Shown: positions 28,903 through 39,391, numbered from the stretch's first letter. The stretch: DNA of 55,718 nt from Corallochytrium limacisporum (GCA_002811645.1 PDIP01000094.1:27590-83307), one strand, 5' to 3'. Notes: a model not told the origin generated them from the letters alone. A program made the numbers and translations.

Positions 28903-31900
28903 ATGTCTTTCAGCGGCTTTGGGGCGGGCTCTAATGCAGGAAAGGCACCAACACGAGGTGGCTTTTCGGGAGGTCGCGGAGGCGGTCGTGGAGGGGGCAA
29001 TCAACCTTCATTTGGAAGTCAGAGTGGCGGCTTCGGTGGCAGTGCCGGCCCAAGCTTTGGATCTGGGTTTCCATCAAGTGGTGGTGGTGTTGGCGGTGGT
29101 CGTGGTCGTGGATCAGGATCAAGAGGCCGTGGTCGCGGCCGTGGTGGTGGCCAACAGCAGCGGCAACCGCAACAACAACAACAGGGAGGCTTTGGCTTTG
29201 GTGCCGGGTCCGGGTCCGGCTTTCCTCCTGCAAAACAGCAGCAGCCCACATTCGGATCCCAAGCACAACCCTCCTTCGGTGGAACTGCTGGGCCCTCGTT
29301 TGGCAGTGGTTTCCCTAGCGGCAATACGGGAAGAGGAGGTAGTAATAGAGGTGGAAGCAATAGAGGTGGATCGAGAGGACGGGGGACCCGGGGTGGTCGA
29401 GGTGGTGGTTCACAACCTGCCTTTGGTGGAAGTTCAGCATTTCCGTCCAACAATGCACCCAATTTTGGCGCTGGAATGCAAAAACCCGCACCATTTGGGG
29501 GGACCACTCCGGCAGCAACACCGTTTGGAGGATCAGGACTACAGCAAGGATCACAACCAAATTTCGGCTCCTTCGGAGCGGGCAGCCAACCTAGGCAACA
29601 ACAACAGCAGCAGCCAACAAAGGCCAAACGGACTCGCACTCCACGTCAAGCACATGCGCAACAATCTCAGGCCGCTGGATTTGGCGGATTTGGCCAAGCA
29701 TCGAAACCGCAACAGCCAAAGCCACAACAGTCCACTGCCTTTTCGGGCTTCGGAGCCGGTGCACAGCCAATGACCGCCCAAGGCGGTGGCATATTTGGTG
29801 CACAGTCAGGTACCCAGCAGACCATGCAGGGCCAGCAGCAGATGCAACAGAAGAAGAAAGGCAAAAAGGAGAAGGCCGAAAGAAAGCCAAAGAAAGACAG
29901 GAAGAAGAGGACCCGCATCACGCCTGTGAAGGATGCAGAGATGGGTGAAGCTGACACTGGTGATGACGAGGAACCGGAAGAAGGAGAGGAAGAAGAAGAG
30001 GATGAGGCCACTGCAGGCGGTGGTGGATCCCTCGCTGCCCGTCTGGGGGGACGGGTGACGGCACAAGCCGAAGATGAGGAGGATCATGAAGAGGAAACTG
30101 ACGAAGAGGACGAAGAAGAGGAAGACGATGAAGGCGCTGAAGACGATGCAGCTCCATCCGGGGGATCGTCGTTGTTTAGTCGGCTCGGAGCAAGAGAAAC
30201 TGAAGCGGCTACGGAAAAGAAAATCGCCAGTAAGACTTTGCGTGTCGGAGCCAAGGAATTTGTGCCCTCAACCAAGGCGAAGAAGGCTGCTCCTGCGGCT
30301 CCTTCAACAGTTGGTCTCAAGTCCACGTACAAGGCAGGGCTCTTGAAAGAAGTACCGGCACTCCGCACTGAACCACAGTTGTCAATTGAAGCCGAATATC
30401 TTACCGAAGATAAAGCGGAGGCTCGATTCAAGGTTCTCGATGAAATGGATAGCGTGATTCGGAAACGCAACCCTGATGCCAAGCTCATTGGTACATGTTT
30501 GGACATGTGCCCAGAAAAGGAGCGAATGAAGCGGCAATGGCAGAGAGACCTTAGTCAATTTGAAATGGTTGAAGGCACTGAACACGCTCATCCCTTTGTG
30601 TGCATCAAGAAATTTTCGCGCAGTGCAGCTGGTCAGGAGACCTCTCTGCCCCATGAGTTGCGTACATTGCCTTCCCTTCGCAACTCAATATCGTACTTGC
30701 TTCATTACGTCCTACCAAAGATGGTTAATGAGGAGTCTTTAGACGCATATAACTTTTTGACGGATCGCTTCAGGGCCATTCGTCAAGACATTGTGAAACA
30801 ACGCCTTGGCGGTGAGGAAGGTGCAGCACTGAGCGCCATTATTGTCCGTTTCCATATCCACGCATTCCACATTTTTGGGGGAAATGCTCATTTTGACGCG
30901 AAGGCTAACAAGGCTCGTTTCACGGACGCGCTTACCGCCGTCGACCAAGCGTGCAAGGATTACCGTGCAAAGACCAACAATTTTCTGCCTGAGGAATCTG
31001 AGATGCGTGGCTATAAGATTCTCATGGGTCTGGACGACCAAAGTGCTTTGCGGGATGTTGCTATTGTGCACCCTACCGTCTTGCATACAGCAGAGGTACA
31101 GTTCGCCATAGCCGCCTACAATGCCTTCTTGGACAACAATTACGTGCGATTCTTCCGCATGGCCCTTCAAGATGCCAACTACCTACAATTCTGTTTGATG
31201 CATTCCCATTTCAATGCCATGCGATTGAAGGCATTGCCAGTGCTCGAAAACGCATACTTCAAGCTTCAGTTGGACTCGAAGGCCCTTGAAAGAGACTTAG
31301 GCCTTCCCGGAGACACAGACAAGGTGCAAATTTGGTTGCAATCGATCGGCATGAGCGGTGCTTACGATGAAAAGGGATTCACTGTTACGTGCACAGGTCA
31401 TACAATCGACCCGGAGCTCCACCTGCCCCGCTTTCCTTTGTACGAGAGGGTGCCGTCTACTCTCGCTGAGCTTCTCTACGGCCAAGGCACACTTGTTCCT
31501 GATTGGGTTCCGGTAGCGTTCTCTTGGTTTTCGAGTGTAAGCACGCCAGCCACAACTGAGAATCTGCTGAAACGACCGCGTCCTCTTGTGGGCACCGGCG
31601 ATCTTGGTACTACGGGTATTGTGGGTACTGCTGGTCTCGAAATGAGACAGAAGGCTATGAGGGAAGCACAAGAACGCAAGATTCGCGAGACAGAGGAACA
31701 GCAGCGTGCACGCCAACAGGCCTTAGAAGCTCTCATTCCTGAAACCACTGAGAAGTTGGTTGATGAGGTGGCGGACGCAGAGATGCGATCAGTGGCCGCG
31801 GATGTACTAGAGGTCATCAAAGAGTTCCCTCGGCAATACGCAGCCTCTATTGTTCACGAAACATTGCATGAACAGATTGTGGATATTGCACAACATTTTA

Positions 31901-34014
31901 TTTCTGAGGGTCATTCCATCCGCTCTGTAGTGGATAGCGTAGTCGCTGAGGTATTGAAGGCCGAGGTCAACAAGGTCAGTCGAGAAGAGCTGGCGGTTCA
32001 CAACGCTGAGTATCATGCCATTTTGGAGTGTTGCGATGACCTCGTGGATGATGTGCTGGATGCCGAGATCGCCAATGTTTGTCAAAAGGAGTTAAGCTGG
32101 TGGATGGCTATCCACTACGGTAGCGAAGATATGGCGGATATGATCATCGAAGAATACCTTCAGGAGACCTTGGCGATGGCAGCAGATCAGGCGGCCTTTA
32201 ACGAGACGCAACTGTTGGGAAGGTCGTTTAAGGACTCTGCCATGCAGTGGCAAGAAGCGTACCCTTCCGACATTCTAGGTCGATTGGCCAGCCGCTTGCC
32301 TTACGATTCATTTGGTCATGGTTGTTCCCCAGTGGTGCTTGGCTATGTCCCCCAGCCCACTTCTGGATATTCGTACCCCCTGCAGTGCCCAGCTTTTATG
32401 TATTTGATGACGTATCTGATTCCACCTGTTCTTTTGGCAGATCTGTCCAGTAAAGCTGCGGCCTCCGTGTTGACAGAATCCACGTTTTTGCACGTGCCCA
32501 TCTCAAGTCCATGCAAGGCAACACCGGATGAACAAAAAGAAATTCGCTTCCTGTTACAACGGTCAGCGAACTTGAGCGAAGAATTTACTCACTGGGACGT
32601 GTCGAAGAATGGCACGGGGACTGTGTCTGTTAGTGCAAGACCAAAGCATACAATGATCCCTTTGCCTATGATTGTGGATCTTCGCACTGTCGACGAGGTA
32701 ATTGCTTACATTCTGAGTCAGGTTGAAGCCATATTTACACCGTGGCAGAACGAACCTGAGACCGAGCGCACACTATTGGTCTATCTCCTTGGCTTTGTGG
32801 GTCATGAGTGCGATGACAGTCGCAATTGTTTCAACTGCGCCGAGCTAGAGGATGCCATTTGCTCAGCAATTGAAGAACAGCATGGTGACAGTGTACTTGT
32901 GTACATACACTCCCCGGATGAGGAGGTTAGTACCAATTTCTTCATGCCCATGTCCTGGTTAGATGGCCATAGTGCCGAGCATCGAACCTGTTTGCACACA
33001 AAAATGATTTCGTACACGAATGCTGTTATTGATGGTCTTGCACGAGATCACCGGGCACGCAAATGGGTCTCGATGGATACTCTTGTGCGATGCTCATATG
33101 GCGAGGTGCTGAATCGCATCCGCCAAATGGGCATTCGCGGTATCCTGATGGAGCAGTCCAATGATACCTGGGAGAATGCAAATGGCCTCCATCATGGGTT
33201 AATGCACTTCCTCGAGGACGAATTCCGTACTGATCAGGACTACTTCCACCTGTGCATGCCAGATGCTGGACTGTGGTCCGATGGCGGTGCGTCAACGGAG
33301 TATGACGCTGCCGCCGTCAAGGCGTCTGCCTTGAACTTGATTCAAAATATGCTGCAGGTCCCGATAGCCCGTGATGTGCGCCATGTCGTACATGCTCTTG
33401 ATTTGCACTACCAGTATAGCCTTGAGCAGGCCACATTGTGGAGCTCCTCAAGTGTGTACCACCGGGTCTACTTTGACAGTGTCCTCTTCCTCGAGCACCT
33501 GAAGCAGCGAGAATTGCTTTGGGACAACCTTCAAGCCATGGTACCCCCGGCTGTTCTTCCGATGAAGCGCACTCGTATACAAGATGACTCGGATATACTG
33601 GTCAAGACTGCACTGAGCCCAATCGCCCAACCGAATTTTGGTGCCTCGCCAGTGAAAATGCGTCGGCCGGATCCCGAGCCATCACCTCCTGTAGTGGATC
33701 TGGGCGGTGATGAGGACGATGTCTTGGTCGTTCTAGACAGTGGCGACGCGCAAGAAGAGCAGGCAGAGCAGGCTGGTACTGCTGAAGAGACTGCTGACAA
33801 TGATCCCGAGCTAACGAAACTTCGTGAGGCTCTACAGAAATCACTCCTTCAAGCTAGAGAAGATGGCGCTCAGTTCCGTCGTGATCTCGACGAAGCAGCG
33901 ATGCCCGTGCAGAAGTCGGCTGCTGTAACAACCGCTGCATCAGCGGCCAGCAGCAGTCGCGGCGGCGGATTTTTCTCCGATATGATGCGAAAAATTCGCA
34001 AAGTCCTTCACTAG
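28903..34014 (+). CDS. Sac3/GANP-family mRNA export scaffold (TREX-2)
   Basis: 1703 residues, no intron. Sac3/GANP is the scaffold of TREX-2, which links transcription and mRNA release to the nuclear pore. Residues 1 to about 310 are a nucleoporin-like FG region (many FGSQ, FGSG, FGG) mixed with RGG/GRGRGR boxes, then Gln-rich sequence. A basic stretch (KKKGKKEKAERKPKKDRKKR) is followed by a very acidic segment (about 340-435) with two copies of a SLxxRLGxR motif (376-384 and 423-431). The SAC3 domain runs from about 533 (LDMCPEKERMKRQW) to 820. Downstream lie Arg/Gln-rich helices (about 925-960) and a long C-terminal region comparable to that of metazoan GANP/MCM3AP. The order FG region then SAC3 matches GANP rather than yeast Sac3. 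The downstream phosphatase gene begins 350 bp after the stop on the same strand. Confidence 0.93.
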   Translation: MSFSGFGAGSNAGKAPTRGGFSGGRGGGRGGGNQPSFGSQSGGFGGSAGPSFGSGFPSSGGGVGGGRGRGSGSRGRGRGRGGGQQQRQPQQQQQGGFGFGAGSGSGFPPAKQQQPTFGSQAQPSFGGTAGPSFGSGFPSGNTGRGGSNRGGSNRGGSRGRGTRGGRGGGSQPAFGGSSAFPSNNAPNFGAGMQKPAPFGGTTPAATPFGGSGLQQGSQPNFGSFGAGSQPRQQQQQQPTKAKRTRTPRQAHAQQSQAAGFGGFGQASKPQQPKPQQSTAFSGFGAGAQPMTAQGGGIFGAQSGTQQTMQGQQQMQQKKKGKKEKAERKPKKDRKKRTRITPVKDAEMGEADTGDDEEPEEGEEEEEDEATAGGGGSLAARLGGRVTAQAEDEEDHEEETDEEDEEEEDDEGAEDDAAPSGGSSLFSRLGARETEAATEKKIASKTLRVGAKEFVPSTKAKKAAPAAPSTVGLKSTYKAGLLKEVPALRTEPQLSIEAEYLTEDKAEARFKVLDEMDSVIRKRNPDAKLIGTCLDMCPEKERMKRQWQRDLSQFEMVEGTEHAHPFVCIKKFSRSAAGQETSLPHELRTLPSLRNSISYLLHYVLPKMVNEESLDAYNFLTDRFRAIRQDIVKQRLGGEEGAALSAIIVRFHIHAFHIFGGNAHFDAKANKARFTDALTAVDQACKDYRAKTNNFLPEESEMRGYKILMGLDDQSALRDVAIVHPTVLHTAEVQFAIAAYNAFLDNNYVRFFRMALQDANYLQFCLMHSHFNAMRLKALPVLENAYFKLQLDSKALERDLGLPGDTDKVQIWLQSIGMSGAYDEKGFTVTCTGHTIDPELHLPRFPLYERVPSTLAELLYGQGTLVPDWVPVAFSWFSSVSTPATTENLLKRPRPLVGTGDLGTTGIVGTAGLEMRQKAMREAQERKIRETEEQQRARQQALEALIPETTEKLVDEVADAEMRSVAADVLEVIKEFPRQYAASIVHETLHEQIVDIAQHFISEGHSIRSVVDSVVAEVLKAEVNKVSREELAVHNAEYHAILECCDDLVDDVLDAEIANVCQKELSWWMAIHYGSEDMADMIIEEYLQETLAMAADQAAFNETQLLGRSFKDSAMQWQEAYPSDILGRLASRLPYDSFGHGCSPVVLGYVPQPTSGYSYPLQCPAFMYLMTYLIPPVLLADLSSKAAASVLTESTFLHVPISSPCKATPDEQKEIRFLLQRSANLSEEFTHWDVSKNGTGTVSVSARPKHTMIPLPMIVDLRTVDEVIAYILSQVEAIFTPWQNEPETERTLLVYLLGFVGHECDDSRNCFNCAELEDAICSAIEEQHGDSVLVYIHSPDEEVSTNFFMPMSWLDGHSAEHRTCLHTKMISYTNAVIDGLARDHRARKWVSMDTLVRCSYGEVLNRIRQMGIRGILMEQSNDTWENANGLHHGLMHFLEDEFRTDQDYFHLCMPDAGLWSDGGASTEYDAAAVKASALNLIQNMLQVPIARDVRHVVHALDLHYQYSLEQATLWSSSSVYHRVYFDSVLFLEHLKQRELLWDNLQAMVPPAVLPMKRTRIQDDSDILVKTALSPIAQPNFGASPVKMRRPDPEPSPPVVDLGGDEDDVLVVLDSGDAQEEQAEQAGTAEETADNDPELTKLREALQKSLLQAREDGAQFRRDLDEAAMPVQKSAAVTTAASAASSSRGGGFFSDMMRKIRKVLH

Positions 34015-34363
34015 GACAAACGTCACAGACTTTAATGTCAATAGATACCAACTTAATTCGAAAGTGAGCAGGGCCCCCGCGCCCTCCCCACCGCTCCGAG
34101 GGTGCCGCTGTGGGAATTAGGCCCCGAACTGTGCCCACACCAGGTGGACGGGGTCCCGAAGATCGCGTGTTTCTTGGGTGGGTACGGGCCCCGTGTTGAC
34201 AATGTTTTGTTTTTAGAAATAGGCTTTCAGTGCAGAACGAGCGATTCTTTTCTTAATTCTGGTACTTCTGTGATCGACTTTCAAGAATATTTAGAATGCA
34301 ATGACATTTTCCGCAATAGCACCAAGCTAGGGATTGCACTTTCCTTGCATCCGCGGAAAAACC
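34015..34363 (+). other. short spacer before the bisphosphatase gene
   Basis: A C-rich block (34070-34100) is followed by an AT-richer stretch before the start codon. TGTGGGAA (34109-34116) matches the CSL consensus, but such an 8-mer is expected a few times by chance in this window. Confidence 0.45.
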
Positions 34364-35317
34364 ATGGTTCAGTTCTCGGAATGGGCCGATCAGGTCGGTG
34401 TTGCGGAGGAGATCCGCGAGATCGTGAACGCACTTCTCAAGGCCTCTGACGACATTGCGATCCATTTGCGAGAGAGTCCTGTTCTCCATCATGGGACAGT
34501 CAATCTGAGCGGTGATAACCAACTGAACGTTGATGTAGGGTCCGATAACATTGTTATGGAGGCCTTGGCGAAGTGCCCCGGGGTCACCTGTGCTGCCAGT
34601 GAAGAAACTCCCGAGGAGAAACAGATTCACGATAGTGGAGAATATAGTGTAAGCTTTGATCCTCTTGATGGATCCAGCTGCATCGGTCCCAACCTTGCTG
34701 TGGGCAGCATTTTTGCCATTTGGAAGGCAAAGCACTTCATGGGCAAAACAGGGCAGGACATCGTAGCTAGTGTGGTAGCTGTGCATGGACCTCGCTGCAC
34801 TGCAATCATTGGCATTAGCAGGGAATACATGAAGAATGTACCGGGCGATTCGTGTGCAAAAGGCCGCGCGATTGAAGTCACTCTGCTGGGACCGGATGAC
34901 TGGCAGCTCACTGATGATCGGGTCTGGGTCGATGAGAAGGCCAAGACCTACGCTCCAGGTAATCTGCGAGCCATCACCAGCAATCCCGGCTATAAACGCC
35001 TAATTAACCATTATATGGACAACGAATTCACACTTCGCTACACGGGGGCCATGGTGCCAGACGTGAACCATATTTTCGTTAAGGGACAAGGGGTCTTCAC
35101 CACCGCACCACAGGCAGGCAAAGCTGTCAAGCTGCGCCTACTCTACGAATGTGCGCCCATTGCGCATGCCATGGAATGTGCCAATGGTAAGGCCACCAAC
35201 GGACACATTGACATTCTCGACATTGAAGTGAACCATATGGACCAGCGAACCGGAATCTGCTGCGGTAGCAAAGAGGAAGTCGAGCGCTTTATCGAATACA
35301 AGTGTGCCGGTGTCTGA
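34364..35317 (+). CDS. sedoheptulose-1,7-bisphosphatase-like / FBPase-family phosphatase
   Basis: 317 residues from the ATG (aaaaaccATGg); the frame is open slightly upstream without an ATG. The FBPase fold signature FDPLDGSS is at 98-105 with its metal-binding Asp and Asp/Gly residues, preceded by the acidic EETPEE segment. The C-terminal part reads LRYTGAMVPDVNHIFVKGQGVF, LRLLYECAPIAHAME and CCGSKEEVERF, closer to sedoheptulose bisphosphatases than to ordinary FBPases as I recall them. It should dephosphorylate sedoheptulose or fructose bisphosphate in the cytosol; I see no transit peptide and no paired regulatory cysteines of the plastid type. Non-photosynthetic SBPases are known in fungi and several protists. 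Discrimination between the two substrates needs a tree. Confidence 0.85.
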   Translation: MVQFSEWADQVGVAEEIREIVNALLKASDDIAIHLRESPVLHHGTVNLSGDNQLNVDVGSDNIVMEALAKCPGVTCAASEETPEEKQIHDSGEYSVSFDPLDGSSCIGPNLAVGSIFAIWKAKHFMGKTGQDIVASVVAVHGPRCTAIIGISREYMKNVPGDSCAKGRAIEVTLLGPDDWQLTDDRVWVDEKAKTYAPGNLRAITSNPGYKRLINHYMDNEFTLRYTGAMVPDVNHIFVKGQGVFTTAPQAGKAVKLRLLYECAPIAHAMECANGKATNGHIDILDIEVNHMDQRTGICCGSKEEVERFIEYKCAGV

Positions 35318-35534
35318 ACTGGTTTCTTATGTTCGTATGTAATCTCACATGACATACACATAGATTCACGATGTTATCATATCCTAGCAGTCGTTGCGTC
35401 CAGGCGCAGTCGTCTGGAGTAAAGCATGTTTCAAGTTCCCGATCCTAATCTATTCGTTCGTGATGGTGTTGGAGTAAGATATACCAAGTAACACATATCA
35501 AAGCCTTGGACAACATGATTGGAACTGGTATCCC

Positions 35535-36206
35535 CTACCCTTGATACCGTTCAAAGTGGCAGAAATCTTGGCTTACAAGCCAGTCGGAACCACCTCTAGG
35601 TTGCAAGTAAAGCCTCAGGGTCGTTATCTCGTCTCCAAGTAGAGTTGTGTCGAGGAATCCTTCGCCAAGGCCAAGCTGCTCTGCTGCATGGTGACAATGC
35701 TTCAAATACGCGCGACAGGGCAGGAGGTCCTTGCGGTAGATGGGACCGTCATAACCATCAATTTTGTGCTCTGCAAGTTTCGTGTGGTCTCCATCAAGAC
35801 ATTTCTCTACTAACTCCTCATCGTCTTTCCACGCCAGGCAGCAGAGCCCTTTGACCGGAGTACTCTTATCCGCTTCCAGGGCATCAACGTAATCCAAATT
35901 GTACAAGTGCTCCCTTTCATAGAATGCAGGCAGCTCGTCGTTCGGAATGTCAAAAATGCAAACCGGCATGTCGGGATGTCCATCTTTCTTAACACAACCC
36001 ATACCACAGATTTCTTCTTCGTCGAGCATGGCAATTCCAATTCGCAAAAAGATCATGCCAACTTGGTTAAAAATCCGCACATGACCAGGAACGTAACCAA
36101 CCCGGAAATTTGTCAGACTTGGCATGGTCATGCGAGCGGATCGCTCGGACATGAGGGAGCCGAAGCCAATAATTGTTGTTCTTCCTACCTCTGTAAAGCC
36201 AGTCAT
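35535..36206 (-). CDS. gamma-glutamylcyclotransferase-like protein
   Basis: 223 residues. It opens with the GGCT-fold signature IIGFGSLM (12-19) followed by ERSARMTMPSLTNFRVG, a pattern I associate with a family of uncharacterised cyclotransferase-like proteins common in algae and other protists. An acidic cluster FYEREHLYNLDYV (95-107) holds the likely catalytic glutamate (E97 or E99). Members of the fold release 5-oxoproline from gamma-glutamyl peptides, but this subfamily has no assigned substrate that I know of. It lies convergent with the bisphosphatase gene (217 bp between stops) and upstream of the ribonucleotide reductase gene on the same strand, with no sign of shared function. Confidence 0.75.
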   Translation of the reverse strand: MTGFTEVGRTTIIGFGSLMSERSARMTMPSLTNFRVGYVPGHVRIFNQVGMIFLRIGIAMLDEEEICGMGCVKKDGHPDMPVCIFDIPNDELPAFYEREHLYNLDYVDALEADKSTPVKGLCCLAWKDDEELVEKCLDGDHTKLAEHKIDGYDGPIYRKDLLPCRAYLKHCHHAAEQLGLGEGFLDTTLLGDEITTLRLYLQPRGGSDWLVSQDFCHFERYQG

Positions 36207-36855
36207 CTAGAACACAGGTTGTAGTGGACTCTTACTTGCAGATGCGGTCATCACTTTGCAAAAGAACAATGCCCGTGTCAGGCGCAACGTATCTCGACTT
36301 CTTCTTTAACTGATGATCCAATTGGTCAACCAAAACATCACATCCACACAAAAAGTCCTCAACAATGTGTAATTTGTGGGTTGTCCACTTCTCAAGTACC
36401 TGTATCTTCCTGTTCCGTCGTTACTTGCTCATATTCATAAGTGCCCTGTTAATTCGAAACGATGTCACAATCATGAGACCGGGCTGGGGGGCGGGCAAAG
36501 AAAAGAAAGCGGGGAGGGGAAATGAAAAATGGACTCCCTTGTCCCATCATTAAAGACTCGGGTTTTTCATACATGCTGTGATTTTCTTATTTATAGTATA
36601 TGTGATATGATGCGGCTGTGTGTGTGTGTTTGCTTTACCTGTGTCGTTCATGGATGACAATCTGGTTTTCAATGTGTAATGTGGGTGGTTTGGATTGCTG
36701 GAAGGACCATCTGTAGTCCTGACCTGAGATCCATCCCTTTTTTTCGACCGTGCACAAGAGCAAGTCATGGAGGAACTGAACTAAATTTGAGCGATGGTGG
36801 TCCATGGCATTGCTGCGGCCTTGGCCGTTACGTTCATATGTGGACGATCCAATGC
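36207..36855. other. spacer between cyclotransferase-like and RNR genes
   Basis: The upstream region of the minus-strand cyclotransferase-like gene and the 3' flank of RNR. It contains a purine-rich patch (36481-36530) and a short (TG)n near 36607-36632. I see no gene. Confidence 0.6.
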
Positions 36856-37917
36856 TTAGAAGGAGTCGTCCAGGCTGAAGTTGTACTGATCGGCACCGGC
36901 AGTAACTCCAGCCTTCTGGTACTCACCGACACGCTTCTCGAAGAAGTTTGTCTTACCCTGCAAAGAAATGAGGTCCATGAAGTCGAAGGGGTTCTCGACA
37001 TTGTAGATCTTGGAGCATCCCAGAGCAACCAGCAGGCGGTCGGCGACGAATTCAATGTACTGGCACATCAGCTTGGAGTTCATACCAATCAGGGAGACAG
37101 GGAGGGACTCACAAACAAATTCGTGCTCAATGGAGACAGCCTCAGTAATGATCTCCAGGACACGATCCTGGGTAGGAGGGTTCTTCAGATGAGAGAACAA
37201 CAAGCAACCAAAGTCACAGTGCAGACCCTCATCACGAGAGATCAGCTCGTTGGAGAAAGTCAGACCTGGCATCAGGCCGCGCTTCTTCATGTAGAAGATG
37301 GAAGCGAAGGAACCGGAGAAGAAAATACCTTCAATTGCAGCATATGCAATAATGCGCTCCCCGAATGTGGCAGTAGGGTTGGTGATCCACTTCAGAGCCC
37401 AATTGGCCTTGCGGGTGACGGACGGGACGGTCTCCATGGCATTGAAGAGGAAGTTCTTCTCCTCAACGTCGCGGACATAGGTGTCAATCAACAGAGAGTA
37501 CATTTCGCTATGGATGTTCTCAATGGCAATCTGAAATCCGTAGAAACACCGGGCTTCTGGGATCTGGACTTCCTGGGCGAAGCGCTCGACCAGATTCTCG
37601 TTTACAATACCGTCAGAGGCAGCGAAGAAGGCAAGGACCATCTTGATGAAGTGGCGCTCATTGTCATTCAGGGACTCCCAGTCCTTCTGGTCCTTGCTCA
37701 GATCGACTTCCTCGGTGGTCCAGAAAGAGGCCTCGGCCTTCTTGTACATCTGCCAGATCTCGTGGTATTGGATAGGGAAGAGCACGAAGCGGTTGGGATT
37801 CTCCCGCAGCAGGGGCTCGTCCTTCTCTGCGATCTCAGCAGCGGTCATTTTGACCTCGGTGTTGGTGTGTGCGGGGGTGGTGTCAACCTCCATAGTGTTG
37901 GGAACGGCGACAGGCAT
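36856..37917 (-). CDS. RRM2: ribonucleoside-diphosphate reductase small subunit (R2)
   Basis: 353 residues. R2 holds the di-iron centre and tyrosyl radical that start ribonucleotide reduction in the large subunit. All ligands are visible by offset from mouse R2: D102, E133, H136, E196, E230 and H233, with the radical tyrosine Y140 in ENIHSEMY. The C-terminal tail NFSLDDSF matches the FxLDxDF peptide that docks into the large subunit. The N-terminus is short and has no KEN degron, so it differs from vertebrate RRM2 in that respect. The start ATG is the first in frame. As an S-phase gene it is expected to be cell-cycle regulated; I see no clear MCB or E2F box array upstream. Confidence 0.98.
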   Translation of the reverse strand: MPVAVPNTMEVDTTPAHTNTEVKMTAAEIAEKDEPLLRENPNRFVLFPIQYHEIWQMYKKAEASFWTTEEVDLSKDQKDWESLNDNERHFIKMVLAFFAASDGIVNENLVERFAQEVQIPEARCFYGFQIAIENIHSEMYSLLIDTYVRDVEEKNFLFNAMETVPSVTRKANWALKWITNPTATFGERIIAYAAIEGIFFSGSFASIFYMKKRGLMPGLTFSNELISRDEGLHCDFGCLLFSHLKNPPTQDRVLEIITEAVSIEHEFVCESLPVSLIGMNSKLMCQYIEFVADRLLVALGCSKIYNVENPFDFMDLISLQGKTNFFEKRVGEYQKAGVTAGADQYNFSLDDSF

Positions 37918-38819
37918 ATTTTTTGTTGCTAAAGTTTATGAGGAGTGTGATAACTATCAATTTTGATACGGATCTGTGTTACGACACCTGCAACTCCTGG
38001 TCGATTGCGCCCTTTAATACCTACACCGCGTCTTATGTGGCCTTGCGCCGGGTGCGCATGCCAACCGAAACCACGGTGCTTCTTCCCATACATCCAGTCT
38101 GCCTGGCTTCCAATAACACTGTCGGATTGAGTGCGCGCGCGTAACACTGCTTCGGTCCACCGCAGCTTTGGACCGTGAGGCACCGCAAGCCAAAGGACGG
38201 GCGGTGTTCACTCACGATTTGGTCGCACTCGCGCCAACCCGCCCGCCCCCCATCTGCGGGTGCCTCATTTTCCAGCAGCAACAATTCGTCGAGGGGAGAA
38301 AACTTCGGGCCTTTCACTACGTAACCCCTGCGCAGCGAACTTTTCGCAGACTTTTTTGTTTTCCTCCCCTTGTTTCCTGGAGCCCCTCTCTTTTTGTCCT
38401 TTCTCTTTTTTTTCCCGTCGAGGCATGGTCTCTCTTCCTGTTCCGCTTCTTTGCTAGCATTTGTGCGCGAAAAGGAATTAAAGATGATGCGCCCCCGAAC
38501 GCTTAGAAAATTGGGCGAACGTGTGCGTAATCAAAACGGGATAGAAAAAAAATCATGGGTGCGTGTGTGTGTGTGTGTCTGTGTGTACACAGTTATTTAA
38601 GACCTCGTTCACTGAGGCCCTTTTTCTTTCTTTGTTTCGTACTGCGTTGGGGCTCTTGCTCCTGGGGGGGGGGAGGGGGGAGGGCGATTCGTCTGAGCTA
38701 AGTTGGCAGCGCGCACACGCGCAAGAAAATCGCAGGGGCGTGTGTATCGTCTCCCTCGAAGGATCGGGGCACCAATGGGACAGAACGAAACAGTGGACTG
38801 CGCCAAGGGCTGGCTCCCC

Positions 38820-38831
38820 TCCCCCGGGGGA
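38820..38831. repeat. 12-bp perfect G/C palindrome
   Basis: TCCCCCGGGGGA sits between C-rich and G-rich flanks. It belongs to the same class as 4061-4101, 5194-5216 and 49746-49762. Confidence 0.6.
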
Positions 38832-39379
38832 GAGCGGGGGGGGGGAAGTGGCATTTCGGGAATGATTAGGAAACGGCAAAAGAAAATCATTGAAATACGC
38901 CCTGGCCAGGGCCTTGCCGAGGTGTTGGGAGGGTCACAGGAATTGATTTCTTTGCTGGTTGTCACCAGTCCTTTGACTGTGCCAAATATTTTGTCCATGT
39001 CTTTTTGTTTTTTTTGGGTTTACTTTTTTTTTTTCGCTTCTTCTTGTTTTACTCTTCTTCTTTTTCAAACCATTCGCGCGCAAGCCCCGCACAGTTTAGA
39101 AAAAAAGAAAGGAAGGGGGAATTTGAGAAGGGGGGAGGGGGGCCGGGGATTTGGGAAAGCTGAGCAAATGAGAAAAGTTCTCTTTGGCATTTGCTTGGTC
39201 TTGGGGCTGCCGCCGCCTTCTCTGTCTCTCTTCTCCTTGTCTCCGTGTGTCTGTCTCTCTGAGCTAAGCCTTCCCCCGAGAGAAGCAAGGGCGACGGAGC
39301 TCCTTGCCGACGGGCCCCACCCTTGGTGCTTAGTATTCCTCGCGCAAGTCCGCAGGCGGTCAAGATTTTCGGTTGTGTA

Positions 39380-39391
39380 TACTTAATGTAC
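39380..39391 (+). repeat. recurrent motif, TAC-TTAAT-GTAC copy
   Basis: The same core, TAC-TTAAT-GTA, occurs in reverse at 5091-5101. Here it follows directly after a G/C-rich block. Confidence 0.5.

Noticed and set aside
34109-34116. CSL binding site TGTGGGAA upstream of the bisphosphatase gene
   Set aside because: With one degenerate position about three such 8-mers are expected by chance in both strands of the window.
36679-37932. 417-codon ATG-started frame antisense to the whole RNR gene
   Set aside because: It mirrors a highly conserved, codon-biased gene and shows no protein family features. Rare use of codons whose complement is a stop explains its openness.
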